Positions 52,940 through 62,584 of a stretch of 64,000 nucleotides of DNA are shown in pieces. The notes under the pieces are model-generated. The model was given only the letters and a program-made list of their open reading frames with translations. It searched no databases and was not told the DNA's origin. The stretch is taken from contig NZ_VSDO01000006.1 in assembly GCF_008084145.1 (NCBI RefSeq), positions 281,190 to 345,189 on the forward strand, in the 5' to 3' direction. Every line of letters begins with the position of its first letter. Position 1 is the first letter of the stretch. The DNA is from Paenibacillus faecis. GTDB lineage: Bacteria > Bacillota > Bacilli > Paenibacillales > Paenibacillaceae. Position numbers and translations under genes: made by a program.

Positions 52940-54406
52940 ATGTCCAGTCCATCCGTTTCATCCCAAAGCACCGCACAGTCACTGTCGAAGGACTTTTCCA
53001 TCAAACAGTTGTTCGCTCCTCTGATGGCTGTAATTATCGGGACGTTTATGGTCATTCTCGACAGTACCGCTGTAAATGTCGCCGTTCCCACACTGGTCCA
53101 TTATTTTGATACGTCACTTCAAGTGATTCAATGGTCCGTCACCGCCTATACTCTCGCCCTTTCTGCGGTAATCCCGCTGGCAGGCTGGATGTCGGATAAG
53201 TTTCAACCCAAACGCGTGTTTCTGATGTCCATTGGTTTATTCACGTTGGGCTCCATTCTGTGCAGCCTTGCCAGAACACCTGAACAGCTGATTCTTTTCC
53301 GGGTCATCCAGGGACTTGGCGGAGGCATGGTGTCGCCGATCGGGACCGCCATGGTATACCGGCTGGCGCCCCCCGATAAAAGAGGGGCGGTCATCGGCAT
53401 GTTCGGGATCCCCATGCTTCTGGCTCCCGCCCTTGGCCCGGTGCTATCCGGTTGGCTGGTTGAATACGTGAACTGGCAGTGGATATTTCTGATCAATCTC
53501 CCCATCGGGATTATGGGCATTCTGATCGGCGCGAAACACCTGCCTTCTTTCCCGGGGAATACGGCATCTTCTTTGGACATTCGAGGGATGGTCCTGGGGC
53601 CGCTGGCTTTCGCCATGATCACATTCGGAGTCAGCGAAGGCGGGGTAAGCTGGACCTCCCCCCGGACACTGACGGGCCTCGCGGTGGGAGGAGCCGCGCT
53701 GCTTTTATTTATCGCAAACTGCCTCCGGCACCCTCAGCCTCTGATGGAACTGCGGGTATTCAAAACGGCGGATTTTACGCGGGGAATTATTAATTTGTGG
53801 ATCATGCAGACCGCTTTGTTCGGCACCGTACTGCTGTTTCCGCTTCTCCTTCAGCAGATCAAATTTTATTCTCCATTTCAGACGGGGCTGATCATGCTGC
53901 CGCAAGCGATCGGAGCGATGATTTTTATGCCGATGGCGGGCAAGCTCTTCGACAAGGTCGGGGCGCGTCCTCCTTTGATCGTCGGGATGACGCTGATCTC
54001 GGCGGCGCTTTTCGCGATGTCGTTCCTGAAGATGGACACCCCGCTCGTGATGATTCTGCTGGCTTTATTCTTTTTGGGATCCGGGATGGGACTTTCCATG
54101 ATGTCGCTGAATACCCATGTGCTCAACGCGACTCCTCCCGCCCTGGTCAGTAGAGTCACCCCGCTCACGAGCGCAACCCAACAGGTGGTCTCTTCCTTTG
54201 CCATCGCCGGTTTCACAGGCGTCCTCTCGTCCAGGTTAACGGCGAATCAGGCACAAAGTTCGGATGCCGCCGGTCTGTTGCAGGGAAGTATGGCCGCCTA
54301 CGGCGAAACCTTTTTACTGGCCGCCTGTATCGCGTTGGTCGGATTGGCGTTAAGCTTCTTTTTAAGAAGGCCGCAACTCCCTTCTTCGGAAACCGGCAAG
54401 CCATGA
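52940..54406 (+). CDS. DHA2-family (EmrB/QacA) drug:H+ antiporter
   Basis: A 488-residue transporter with 14 hydrophobic helices as in DHA2 members. Motif A/D elements are visible: ILDSTAVNVAVPTL (motif D1), GWMSDKFQPKRVF (motif A), and LGPVLSGWLVEYVNWQWIFLINLPIG (motif C and family signature). Such proteins expel lipophilic drugs or toxic metabolites. The start at 52940 fits the family; the ribosome binding site is weak. A consensus SigA promoter lies upstream and a convergent TetR gene downstream, separated by a shared terminator; the TetR may be its repressor. Confidence 0.93.
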   Translation: MSSPSVSSQSTAQSLSKDFSIKQLFAPLMAVIIGTFMVILDSTAVNVAVPTLVHYFDTSLQVIQWSVTAYTLALSAVIPLAGWMSDKFQPKRVFLMSIGLFTLGSILCSLARTPEQLILFRVIQGLGGGMVSPIGTAMVYRLAPPDKRGAVIGMFGIPMLLAPALGPVLSGWLVEYVNWQWIFLINLPIGIMGILIGAKHLPSFPGNTASSLDIRGMVLGPLAFAMITFGVSEGGVSWTSPRTLTGLAVGGAALLLFIANCLRHPQPLMELRVFKTADFTRGIINLWIMQTALFGTVLLFPLLLQQIKFYSPFQTGLIMLPQAIGAMIFMPMAGKLFDKVGARPPLIVGMTLISAALFAMSFLKMDTPLVMILLALFFLGSGMGLSMMSLNTHVLNATPPALVSRVTPLTSATQQVVSSFAIAGFTGVLSSRLTANQAQSSDAAGLLQGSMAAYGETFLLAACIALVGLALSFFLRRPQLPSSETGKP

Positions 54407-54442
54407 CCCTCCAGCCCCGTATCGTCGGCGGCAAGCAAAAAG

Positions 54443-54470
54443 AAAGAACCTCCTTCCGCGGAGGTTCTTT
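54443..54470. terminator. Bidirectional terminator
   Basis: AAAGAACCTCC-N6-GGAGGTTCTTT between the convergent MFS and TetR genes, with A and T runs on both sides. Confidence 0.85.
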
Positions 54471-54477
54471 TGCGTTT

Positions 54478-55365
54478 TTACAATTGTTCCAGCACCAAAG
54501 GACGGAGCTGATGGACATAGAAAGCCAGCTCGTTTTCCGCGGCCAAGTCCTTCAGTAAGGCGTGAACAAGGAAGGTGCGGGGCTGCTCCGCCTTGATTTC
54601 GACCGCTAGCATTTCCAGAACGCCGAGCAAATCTTTTTTTCGGGAATTGGGTATGATCAAATCGGGAATTAGAGAGGTCAAGGCATCGAAAAGTCCCGCT
54701 TTCCGCTCTTCGTGAAGGTCATGTAAAGACTTCATCTCAACTCTCGCGTATTCCGCCATCCGTTCATCCGAGAGTAAGGGAACAGGCTGCTTCGCCGTGA
54801 TCCCGGTTACCAGATCATCCATCCTGTCCGCGATAAAAGCGGCAAGAACGAGCGGTTCCAACGGCTTACTGCCGAAAAGCACATGAAAAGTGTACTCCCG
54901 AATCATGCCGCTTAATAAAGCGGTGGCATCCCACGTCCAAGCGGAAATGGCTTCTCCATAGTTCCGCTCCAGAATATCCCGATAATATCGGAACATCTCG
55001 ACCCGCAGCCGGTTCATGACACCGCCGATCCGGTCATTATTGATCATCGTAAGTTCATTGTGATCCCTGGCGATGTAATAGCCATGCTCGATATAAAAAT
55101 GAATCTGGCAAGCGATTTCCTCCAGAAACGTCTCCCTTGCCCCCAATCCTTTCTGTCTGATCCGTTCCACCGCGAGCATCATTTCCTGCTGCCGTGTCTC
55201 AAGGATCCGAATATATAGTTCGTCCTTGGATACAAAAAATTTGTACAGTGAACCTTTTGCGATACTGCAATCGTCTGCGATATCCTGAATGGACGTGGCC
55301 TGGTACCCCTTCTCCGCAAACAGCCGGATCGCGGATCGGATAATCTTTTCCTTTAAAACGCTCAT
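54478..55365 (-). CDS. TetR-family regulator, long form
   Basis: A 295-residue TetR-type regulator; the HTH is residues about 5-52 (AIRLFAEKGYQATSIQDIADDCSIAKGSLYKFFVSKDEL). The C-terminal ligand domain is about 80 residues longer than typical. The ribosome binding site is weak (GGGGG 7 nt upstream). It converges on the DHA2 exporter and is separated from GH127 by a terminator, so it probably regulates the exporter and/or itself. The effector is unknown. Confidence 0.9.
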   Translation of the reverse strand: MSVLKEKIIRSAIRLFAEKGYQATSIQDIADDCSIAKGSLYKFFVSKDELYIRILETRQQEMMLAVERIRQKGLGARETFLEEIACQIHFYIEHGYYIARDHNELTMINNDRIGGVMNRLRVEMFRYYRDILERNYGEAISAWTWDATALLSGMIREYTFHVLFGSKPLEPLVLAAFIADRMDDLVTGITAKQPVPLLSDERMAEYARVEMKSLHDLHEERKAGLFDALTSLIPDLIIPNSRKKDLLGVLEMLAVEIKAEQPRTFLVHALLKDLAAENELAFYVHQLRPLVLEQL

Positions 55366-55482
55366 ACAGAAGCCCCCGATATTCCGTTCTTTTCAGTGTC
55401 AAATATAAAATAGTACAACCGAATCAAGAATGCAAACGATTTTAAGCTTGTCATCATCCGTATCCGCGGCAAAGAAAAAGCC

Positions 55483-55496
55483 GCCGAAACTTCGGC
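55483..55496 (-). terminator. Terminator of GH127 / hydroxyproline operon
   Basis: GCCGAA-AC-TTCGGC (flanking bases extend the stem) followed on the minus strand by TTTTTCTTT, 16 bp past the GH127 stop. Confidence 0.75.
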
Positions 55497-55512
55497 AGCC
55501 ATGCATCCATCC

Positions 55513-57807
55513 CTAGATGAGTTCAAAATAGACATGATAGCTTTCATGATGTACATCCGCAAGCGGAACAAAAAGGAGATCCGCCTTGTTATAGCGAAAA
55601 GCCAACCCTGGGGAACCCGTTTCCTTCGTAAATTGCTCTTCCAGCCTCTCCGTCCGTAACGGCAGCCGCAAAAACTCCTTGACGTCCGAAAGCGCGGCCA
55701 AAACATATGGCCCATAGGCCAGCGACACCCGTTCCTTCCGGTCCGGAGCGGCCTCCAAACGGAGACTGCAGCCGAAGCCAAGTTTGACCGTATCTCCATC
55801 CCGCCATTCCCGGCGAATGGACAAGTAGCCGTTGTCGTTTGCGACATCGTCCATTTCTTGATCGTTCACCATCACCTTATAATTCCCCGAGGCCCAATGA
55901 GGCAGGCGAATCTTCAAGTCCAGCGTGCCGCTCCCCTCAAATTTTAATGTCACATTTCCCGGATGGCGCTTATCCGCTTCTTGCGTAATCTTAAGTTTCC
56001 GCTCCGGCCAATCCAAGGTGGAAGACACAAACAGATTGACATACAAGGTGTCCGCCTTGTGAAAATAAATGCCCTCCGCATATTTAAAATGATTTTCCAA
56101 TCCGGTTCCGTGACAGCAGGTGTTCTCGGTGCTATCGAACGACTTCGTCCATCCCGGCCCGAGCGGCATAAAATATGTGCTTCCCCCGGTCGGTTCGCTG
56201 TCGCAGCTGGCGAGAATGTGGTTGAACATCGTCCGTTCGTAGTAATCCATCATTGCCGCTTCCGGCCGGTAGGCAAACAGTTCCTTCGTAAGCTTCAGCA
56301 TGTTATAGGAAGCGCAGGTCTCGGCGGTTTTATCGCTAAGATAGTCGCCGATTCTTCCCGGCTGCCTGAACATCTCGCCTTCGCCGGTTCCGCCGATCGA
56401 GTAGATATGGGCCTCCGTGACGGCCCGCCAGAAAAAACTCGCGAGCTCATAATACCTCTTTTCCCCGGTCACCTGGAAAATCTTCAAAGCGCCGAGGACC
56501 TGGGGGATATGCTGGTTGGCATGAAGCCCGCCCAGGGCGTCGATTCCTTCAAACATCGGAACGAACAGGCGGTCGTTGTCGAACAGTTTGGCCGCCGCGA
56601 GATGTTCCAGTTTTCCGGTAATGGAGTGGAGCTCCGCCAGCGATTCGTTCATGCCGCCGTACTCACCGGCGATATACATGCTCCACATCTTGTTCAGCAC
56701 AGGCTTCGGCAGTCGGCTTAACCTACGGTACACCCAGTCCCCGAGTTTGTCCGCGACGGTCAGCGCTGTCCCATTTTGCAGATAACGGTATCCGTCGAGC
56801 AATCCGGCGAAAATTTTGTGCAAGGTATAATAGGGCGCCCAAATTTCCGGGTAACGCGTAAACCGCTCCAGCAAATCGAATTGCTCCTCCGAGTATCCGC
56901 TCAGGAAGCCCTCCCGGAATCCGGGCTTGCCGCTAAAGGCCCGCTGGCATTCCGCAAGCGAGTCGATGATATACTCCGCTTTTCGCTTGATCTCCCCGTC
57001 CCCTGTAGCCGCATAGCACAAGGCCAGCGCGGATAAGTAGTGCCCCGTTGTGTGCCCGCGGAGCAGGCATTCCGGCGAATCCCAGCCGGTCATTTCCGGA
57101 ACTCCCAGCGTATCCAGCCCGGCGGCGGCTCTGAAATTAAACAGCATCTGGTCATCGTCGACGGTTTTCAGGAACTTCAGGCTCCGGTCCTGCGCCGCCT
57201 TAAACTCGGTTCCGTCTTTTAGCCGAATCCGGTGGGCGGGAAAACCGTGCACGGTTGGAGCGGTCGACACGATTTCCTTGTTGCGTTCGCCGGATACCTG
57301 TACTTCCGCATATACCGGGATCGACGTATCCCGAAGAACGCCATGAACTTGAAAGGTTCCCGTTTGACTGAATAAGCGCTCCTCCCCTTCCTCCCAATCC
57401 ACGGGATGGGAAAGGACCTCTTGTTCCTCCGTTTCGACCACCGCCACGGAAGGCAGATGATAGACCGCGCCTGTTTCCGCCTGCAAGTGAAGAGGATATA
57501 TCCGGGTGACTTGAATGTTGTTCGGCTCCTCCAATATGGTAACCTCATAGATCTTCTCCTTGACGCAATCGCCATACTGAAAGGACGCCCGCAACCGAAC
57601 CGTTCGCTTGCCGATTCCGTACTTGGGTCTGAACACGCTGCCGTCAGGTCTTAGGAAGCGCGTATCTTCCGATTGCCAGGTGATGCTCGATCCGTACTTT
57701 CCTTCCCGAGGCAAGTTGAGGTTGAACTCGACCGTACCGAGATTGCCCAAATACAGGGCTTCCATGTCTTTTAATACGATGATTTCATCTTCCGTCACTG
57801 TCCCCAT
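55513..57807 (-). CDS. GH127 beta-L-arabinofuranosidase
   Basis: A 764-residue cytosolic glycosidase of family GH127 (DUF1680). The N-terminal about 170 residues form an Ig-like module; the (alpha/alpha)6 barrel follows from about 195 (FKAAQDRSLKFLKTVDDDQM). The catalytic/zinc set is complete: Glu478 (GEGEMF), Glu496 and Cys498 (TAETCAS), and Cys564-Cys565 (CCHGTG), matching the Glu/Cys residues of HypBA1, where a Cys is the nucleophile. GH127 removes beta-L-arabinofuranose from hydroxyproline-linked oligosaccharides of plant extensin-type proteins. GGAGG is 7 nt before the ATG. It is last in the hydroxyproline run, 55 bp after malic enzyme with no terminator between. Confidence 0.93.
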   Translation of the reverse strand: MGTVTEDEIIVLKDMEALYLGNLGTVEFNLNLPREGKYGSSITWQSEDTRFLRPDGSVFRPKYGIGKRTVRLRASFQYGDCVKEKIYEVTILEEPNNIQVTRIYPLHLQAETGAVYHLPSVAVVETEEQEVLSHPVDWEEGEERLFSQTGTFQVHGVLRDTSIPVYAEVQVSGERNKEIVSTAPTVHGFPAHRIRLKDGTEFKAAQDRSLKFLKTVDDDQMLFNFRAAAGLDTLGVPEMTGWDSPECLLRGHTTGHYLSALALCYAATGDGEIKRKAEYIIDSLAECQRAFSGKPGFREGFLSGYSEEQFDLLERFTRYPEIWAPYYTLHKIFAGLLDGYRYLQNGTALTVADKLGDWVYRRLSRLPKPVLNKMWSMYIAGEYGGMNESLAELHSITGKLEHLAAAKLFDNDRLFVPMFEGIDALGGLHANQHIPQVLGALKIFQVTGEKRYYELASFFWRAVTEAHIYSIGGTGEGEMFRQPGRIGDYLSDKTAETCASYNMLKLTKELFAYRPEAAMMDYYERTMFNHILASCDSEPTGGSTYFMPLGPGWTKSFDSTENTCCHGTGLENHFKYAEGIYFHKADTLYVNLFVSSTLDWPERKLKITQEADKRHPGNVTLKFEGSGTLDLKIRLPHWASGNYKVMVNDQEMDDVANDNGYLSIRREWRDGDTVKLGFGCSLRLEAAPDRKERVSLAYGPYVLAALSDVKEFLRLPLRTERLEEQFTKETGSPGLAFRYNKADLLFVPLADVHHESYHVYFELI

Positions 57808-57862
57808 GTCATCCCCTCCTTTATCCCTGTTTCATAAATGAACGCTCCATTTCGGATTTGAT

Positions 57863-59251
57863 TTAGGATTCCCCCGCGGCCCGGCTAACGGCTTCCCGAA
57901 CGCGCTCCACCACTTTGGGGTTGAAAATACTGGGAATAATATAGCCTTCATGCAGTTCGTGCTCCTCCACCACGGAAGCGATCGCTTCGGCGGCGGACAG
58001 CTTCATCTTGTCCGTGATCGAGATAGCCCGGCAGTCCAATATACCCCGGAACAAGCCGGGAAAACAGAGGACGTTATTGATTTGATTGGGATAATCGGAC
58101 CGCCCGGTAGCCATGACGCGAACGAGCCCCGTCGCCTCTTCCGGATAAATTTCCGGTACGGGATTGGCCAAGGCGAATACAATGGGGTCGTTCCGCATGT
58201 TTCGGATATCTTCGGCCTTTAACGCCCCCGGTCCCGACAAGCCGACGAAAATGTCCGCGTCCTTGATGACGTTTGCCAGCCCCCTTTTTTCCAGGTCGGG
58301 ATTCGTATTTTGGGCATACCAGTTCCAGATTTCCCGTTCGTAAACCTGCTCCCGGACAATGGCGCCTTGGCGATCGACACCGATAATCTGTTTCGCGCCG
58401 GCGGATAGCAGCATTTTCGTGCAAGCTACCCCGGCCGCTCCGATGCCGCAGATCACGATCTTGCAATCTTTCAGGGTTTTGCCGACAACCTTTACCGCAT
58501 TCATCAACCCCGCCAGCAGAACGACGGCAGTGCCATGCTGATCGTCGTGAAATACGGGAATATCCAGCTCTTCCGTCAGCCTTCTCTCGATTTCAAAACA
58601 ACGCGGCGATGATATATCCTCCAGATTGATGCCGCCGAACGCAGGCGAGATTCTTTTGACGGTTTCAACGATTTCGTCCGGATCCCGGGTATTCAAGCAA
58701 ATCGGAAAAGCGTCCACCCCGGCGAGCTGTTTGAACAGCATCGCTTTCCCCTCCATCACCGGCATGGCCGCAAGCGGGCCGATATCGCCCAAACCTAGCA
58801 CGGCGGAGCCGTCGGTGACGATGGCGACCGTATTTCTTTTGATCGTAAAAGAGTAGGCCAGGGAAGGGTTCCGGTGAATCGCCGTACTGATTCGGGCTAC
58901 TCCCGGGGTATAGGCACACGACAGGTCTTCCCGGCTGCGAATCGGCGTTTTGGGAACCACTTCAATCTTCCCGTCCAGGTGAAGCCGTAATACCGGGTCC
59001 GAAACGAGAGCCTGCTTGACGGTATCCCATTTGCTTAATGCGTCGGCAACTTGCGGATAACCCGACTCGCTGACCGTGATGTCCATATAACTGCGGCCGC
59101 CTTCGTCCCATTCGGCCAGCACGGATAGCGTATTTTCGCCGGTGGCTGCCAGCTGCGCGGTTATTGTATTCCATGGTACTCCAGCATCCGTTTCCAGACG
59201 CAGCACCTTATACTTATCCTTGTACTCATCCTTCTCGGCTTCAACAGACAT
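57863..59251 (-). CDS. NAD(P)-dependent malic enzyme with N-terminal ACT-like domain
   Basis: A 462-residue malic enzyme. About 15-85 is an ACT-like domain; then the malate region with Tyr in CAYTPGVA, Lys in KGMAMLFKQ-like GKAMLFKQ, the metal site FEDISSPRCFEIE and DIPVFHDDQHGTA, and the nucleotide loop VICGIGAAGVA. It decarboxylates malate to pyruvate. It starts 2 bp after the FAD subunit stop and belongs to the same operon. Since hydroxyproline breakdown ends in 2-oxoglutarate, which gives malate by the TCA cycle, it would supply pyruvate and reduced cofactor. Confidence 0.93.
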   Translation of the reverse strand: MSVEAEKDEYKDKYKVLRLETDAGVPWNTITAQLAATGENTLSVLAEWDEGGRSYMDITVSESGYPQVADALSKWDTVKQALVSDPVLRLHLDGKIEVVPKTPIRSREDLSCAYTPGVARISTAIHRNPSLAYSFTIKRNTVAIVTDGSAVLGLGDIGPLAAMPVMEGKAMLFKQLAGVDAFPICLNTRDPDEIVETVKRISPAFGGINLEDISSPRCFEIERRLTEELDIPVFHDDQHGTAVVLLAGLMNAVKVVGKTLKDCKIVICGIGAAGVACTKMLLSAGAKQIIGVDRQGAIVREQVYEREIWNWYAQNTNPDLEKRGLANVIKDADIFVGLSGPGALKAEDIRNMRNDPIVFALANPVPEIYPEEATGLVRVMATGRSDYPNQINNVLCFPGLFRGILDCRAISITDKMKLSAAEAIASVVEEHELHEGYIIPSIFNPKVVERVREAVSRAAGES

Positions 59252-59253
59252 GA

Positions 59254-60474
59254 CTAGTTCACACTCCAGCTTTCCCGCATTTGATATAACCGACTCCGGG
59301 CCTCGGGGATGTCCGGATGAAATTGGATCAGAGCTCCGGCCCGGACGCGCCGGACATGTTCCATGGCGGCGGTCAGCTTCGCTTCCCGGCGCTCTCCCAA
59401 GACTCCCGCGTCCGCACAGACGCTGACGCCGGCAAGCTGTCCCTGCGCCATGGCGACTTGCGCCCCTTCGATTCCCGTAATATTCCCGGCCACATACAAG
59501 CCTTCCACAGGCGTCTGCATTTTCTCATTGTGCAGCGGAAGATGGCCGCCCAGTTCTTTGGCGTAAACGAATGGACAACCCGCAATCGAAGCCAGCTCGG
59601 CCAAAGGGTAAAGCCCTCCAGCCAGGGCGACGAAGTCCACCGCCTCCTCCCGTTCGCTGCCGGAAATCAGTTCTCCGCGGCCGTTAATATCAGCCAAGGT
59701 CACGGACTCCGCACGATTTGCCCCATTAATAGATAGGGCCGCCGTGCGAAGCTTTAAAGGGATATCCCAAATCTTCACCCCCCGCTTAGGGAAAAATCGT
59801 GCCACAAGTCCGCTCATCCCGAGCGCGAATGCTGCCCTGCCCCCCATCCTTAGCAGCGGGGAAGGGGCCATATGGGAGAGGCGCATCAGCCGCTCCATAT
59901 TTTCCTTCGGCCCCGCCTCTTTACCGGTAAGCGGGCCTGGGCCGGGCAGCACGATCCCCGCGATCGTCACCCCGCTCACCGCCAGTTCGCGGGCGATGGC
60001 CAGGGCGAGCGGATTGACGCCTATGAGCAACCCCCGATGGCCGGGTTTCACGTAATGGACATTGGCCATGACTTGGGCGGCGCCGATCGACATGACGCCG
60101 GGCAGCGTCCATCCCGGGCACGGCTGCGGGATTTCGGCCGCTCCCGTCGCGAGCAGGACGCTATGGGCCGTCAGCGGCCCGCACGAGGTTCTGACGACCC
60201 AATGGCTGTCGACCCTCTGCATGCCATAGACGGAAACCCCGCTGCGGATCTCCACTCCAAGCTTCCTGCATGTCGCAATCAGTTGTTCCGCCGCTCTTCT
60301 GCCAACCCACCACTTTCCTTTCTCCTCGTGAAACTGTCCCAACATGCGCCCGCCGGGTTCCGGGAATTCATCGATAACCAGAATTCCAAGGCCCTGGGCC
60401 GCCGCTTCCGCGGCCGCCGATAATCCCGCCGGACCGGCGCCGACGATCAGCAGGTCGAATCCGCCCCTCTTCAT
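59254..60474 (-). CDS. D-hydroxyproline dehydrogenase-type FAD subunit (HcnB/LhpE-like)
   Basis: A 406-residue flavoprotein with an FAD loop near the N terminus (LLIVGAGPAGLSAAAEAAAQG), a second nucleotide loop (GHRGLLIGVNPLALAIA), and a C-terminal GLYVAGNITGIEGAQVAMAQG. It lacks a redox CxxC. This is the alpha subunit pattern of HcnABC/OoxABC/D-hydroxyproline dehydrogenase complexes. Its start overlaps the [2Fe-2S] subunit stop by 4 bp (ATGA). With the two iron-sulfur subunits it would oxidise cis-4-hydroxy-D-proline to pyrroline-4-hydroxy-2-carboxylate. A DAO-type subunit is not seen in the window. Confidence 0.9.
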   Translation of the reverse strand: MKRGGFDLLIVGAGPAGLSAAAEAAAQGLGILVIDEFPEPGGRMLGQFHEEKGKWWVGRRAAEQLIATCRKLGVEIRSGVSVYGMQRVDSHWVVRTSCGPLTAHSVLLATGAAEIPQPCPGWTLPGVMSIGAAQVMANVHYVKPGHRGLLIGVNPLALAIARELAVSGVTIAGIVLPGPGPLTGKEAGPKENMERLMRLSHMAPSPLLRMGGRAAFALGMSGLVARFFPKRGVKIWDIPLKLRTAALSINGANRAESVTLADINGRGELISGSEREEAVDFVALAGGLYPLAELASIAGCPFVYAKELGGHLPLHNEKMQTPVEGLYVAGNITGIEGAQVAMAQGQLAGVSVCADAGVLGERREAKLTAAMEHVRRVRAGALIQFHPDIPEARSRLYQMRESWSVN

Positions 60475-60806
60475 GGCGGCAGCCTCCTCCCGGTGATTTC
60501 ATTCGGGAGCTGCGGGCCTTCGGTGATCCGCATCCCCTCCGCAAGCGGGGTCAGGCAGGAACGCACCGGTCCTTCCCCGTTCACGATGAGCCGGCACTCC
60601 ATGCAATGGCCGATACCGCAATACAACCCGCGTACCGTTCCGGACTCTTCATGCTTGCGCAGTGTACGGATTCCGGAAGCGAGCAGAGCGGCCGCGATCG
60701 GCTCCCCTTGGAGCCCGCTCAATTCTTGCCCGTTGAACGTAAATCTTACCCTTTCACGCGTGGGGGACATTGAACCAAGAATGGGATGATGAACTATTCG
60801 GTCCAT
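60471..60806 (-). CDS. [2Fe-2S] ferredoxin-like subunit (HcnA/gamma-like)
   Basis: A 111-residue plant-type ferredoxin-like protein. The cluster motif is CGIGHCMECRLIVNGEGPVRSC, four Cys as CxxxxCxxC...C. It starts at 60806 with GAAGAGG 4 nt upstream; its first bases overlap the BFD-like gene by 13 bp. It is the usual electron-transfer partner (HcnA-like) of the FAD subunit downstream. Confidence 0.88.
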   Translation of the reverse strand: MDRIVHHPILGSMSPTRERVRFTFNGQELSGLQGEPIAAALLASGIRTLRKHEESGTVRGLYCGIGHCMECRLIVNGEGPVRSCLTPLAEGMRITEGPQLPNEITGRRLPP

Positions 60807-61072
60807 AAAGCCTCTTCCTTTGCCAGCTGCCCGAAGGTGACAGGCCGGATCGGCGGCCGGGAGGGCAGCATTTCGGGGTCGGGGATGGACTGCGGGTTTT
60901 TCGTCTGAACCCATGTCTCCAGCAGGTACCGGCATACCCGTCCCTGGCAGGCGCCCATGGTCGCGCGCGTTTTCATTTTAAGCTGCCGGGAGGTGCGGCA
61001 CCCCGATTCGTAAGCTTCCTCCAATTGCTTCAGCGTGACTTCCTCGCAGCGGCAAATCGTCAATGGGTGCAT
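60794..61072 (-). CDS. BFD-like [2Fe-2S] subunit
   Basis: A 92-residue protein with bacterioferritin-associated-ferredoxin-like Cys spacing: CRCEEVTLKQLEEAYESG at the N terminus and GACQGRVCRYLL about 35 residues later. GGAGG is 6 nt before the ATG at 61072. In some complexes this domain is fused to the FAD subunit; here it is free-standing. The tail overlaps the [2Fe-2S] gene, showing tight coupling. Confidence 0.85.
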   Translation of the reverse strand: MHPLTICRCEEVTLKQLEEAYESGCRTSRQLKMKTRATMGACQGRVCRYLLETWVQTKNPQSIPDPEMLPSRPPIRPVTFGQLAKEEALWTE

Positions 61073-61082
61073 GAAACCCCTC

Positions 61083-62525
61083 CTATACGTAGCGGATCGC
61101 ACAGGTTTTCGTCTCGGTGTAGAAATCCAGCGCCGCCTGCCCCTGTTCGCGAGTGTGCGAGCTCGACAGCTTCATGCCCCCAAAAGGAGCCTGATACTCG
61201 ACTCCGGCCGTCTCCTGGTTAACGCGGACCATCCCGGCCTGAGCCTCATCCAGAAACCGGTGGGCATAGGACAAATTCTCGGTAAAGAGAGAAGCGCTCA
61301 AGCCGTAAACGGACTGGTTGCACAAGCTGACCGCTTCGTCAAAGTCGGAGGCTTGCAGCACCGCGGCAACCGGACCAAATACCTCTTCCCGAACGAGCGG
61401 ATGCTGCACATTCAAGCCGGCGGCCACGATCGGACGGATAAAATAGCCCTGCTCCCCGCCGGTCGCCGGCGGTGGACCCTCCGCCAAAATTTCGGCTTCC
61501 TTCCGGGCCAGTTGGACGAAAGACGTTACCGCCCCGTACTGGCTCGAGGAGGCGACGGGACCGAGATAAGCCGAAGGGTCCAGGGCGGGAGCCAGTTTAA
61601 GCTCCGCTACGGCCCTTTGCAAAGCGGAGGCAAAGGCATCGTAGATCCCCGATTCGACAATGATCCGGCTGGTCGCCGTACATTTCTGGCCGGCCGAGCG
61701 AAAGGCCCCGCTCACCACCATGGGGACAATCTTCTCCAGATCGGCATCGTTTAAAACGATGGCGGCGTTCTTGCCGCCCATCTCCGTCTGGTACTTGATA
61801 TTGCGCTTGGCGCAGAGTTGAGCGATTCGCGTCCCCGTAGCCGTGGAGCCCGTGAAACTGACCGCATCGAGCGAAATTTTCTCAAGCAGAACGTCGCCGA
61901 TCTGGCTCCCTTTGCCGACCACCAAATTCAGAACCCCGGGAGGAAGCCCGGCCTCCGCGAAGATTTCCACGAGCCGCGTAGCGGTCAGCGAAGCGATTTC
62001 GGCCGGTTTCCAAATCACCGTATTGCCGCAGATCAAAGCCGGCGCGATTTTCCAGATCGGAATGGCCACGGGAAAATTCCAGGGCGTAATCACCCCCACG
62101 ACGCCTAACGGCACCTTCTTGGTATATTGAAGAACATCCCTCTCGCTGGAAGGAATGACCGCGCCGACGGCCCGGACCCCCTCCGCGGCATAATAGCGCA
62201 GGAGATGGACGCCCCGCATCACCTCGCCGCGCATCTCCGCAATCGGCTTGCCCATTTCCAGGCACGCCAGCCGCACCACTTCCTCCGCGTTGGATTCCAG
62301 CGAGCCGGCCAATCGATACAGATGCTCCGCTCTTGCGGCACCCGTTAGCCGGGACCAGGAAGCCAACGCCGACCGTGCCGCTTCCTCCGCCTGAATGACT
62401 TGGGAAGCATCGGATAAATGCAGCACCCCTACCTGTTCTTGAACACAAGAAGGGTTATTTACGGCGCAGGTTCCGGCTGACGGTGTGATCCACTCCCCGC
62501 CGATCCAATTTCGGCTGTTCCACAT
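61083..62525 (-). CDS. Aldehyde dehydrogenase, 2-oxoglutarate-semialdehyde type
   Basis: A 480-residue NAD(P)-dependent aldehyde dehydrogenase with WNFPVAIPIWKIAPAL, the cofactor loop FTGSTATG, catalytic Glu in TEMGGKNAAIVL and Cys in SAGQKCTATSR. GGAGG is 8 nt before the ATG at 62525. In hydroxyproline operons the ALDH oxidises 2,5-dioxovalerate (2-oxoglutarate semialdehyde) to 2-oxoglutarate; this substrate is assigned from context. It lies 10 bp upstream of the BFD-like gene. Confidence 0.92.
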   Translation of the reverse strand: MWNSRNWIGGEWITPSAGTCAVNNPSCVQEQVGVLHLSDASQVIQAEEAARSALASWSRLTGAARAEHLYRLAGSLESNAEEVVRLACLEMGKPIAEMRGEVMRGVHLLRYYAAEGVRAVGAVIPSSERDVLQYTKKVPLGVVGVITPWNFPVAIPIWKIAPALICGNTVIWKPAEIASLTATRLVEIFAEAGLPPGVLNLVVGKGSQIGDVLLEKISLDAVSFTGSTATGTRIAQLCAKRNIKYQTEMGGKNAAIVLNDADLEKIVPMVVSGAFRSAGQKCTATSRIIVESGIYDAFASALQRAVAELKLAPALDPSAYLGPVASSSQYGAVTSFVQLARKEAEILAEGPPPATGGEQGYFIRPIVAAGLNVQHPLVREEVFGPVAAVLQASDFDEAVSLCNQSVYGLSASLFTENLSYAHRFLDEAQAGMVRVNQETAGVEYQAPFGGMKLSSSHTREQGQAALDFYTETKTCAIRYV

Positions 62526-62584
62526 TTCCCATCCCTCCTGTTTCGAACTGTTTCGAACTGATTCGATAAGCCTGCAAAAAGACG

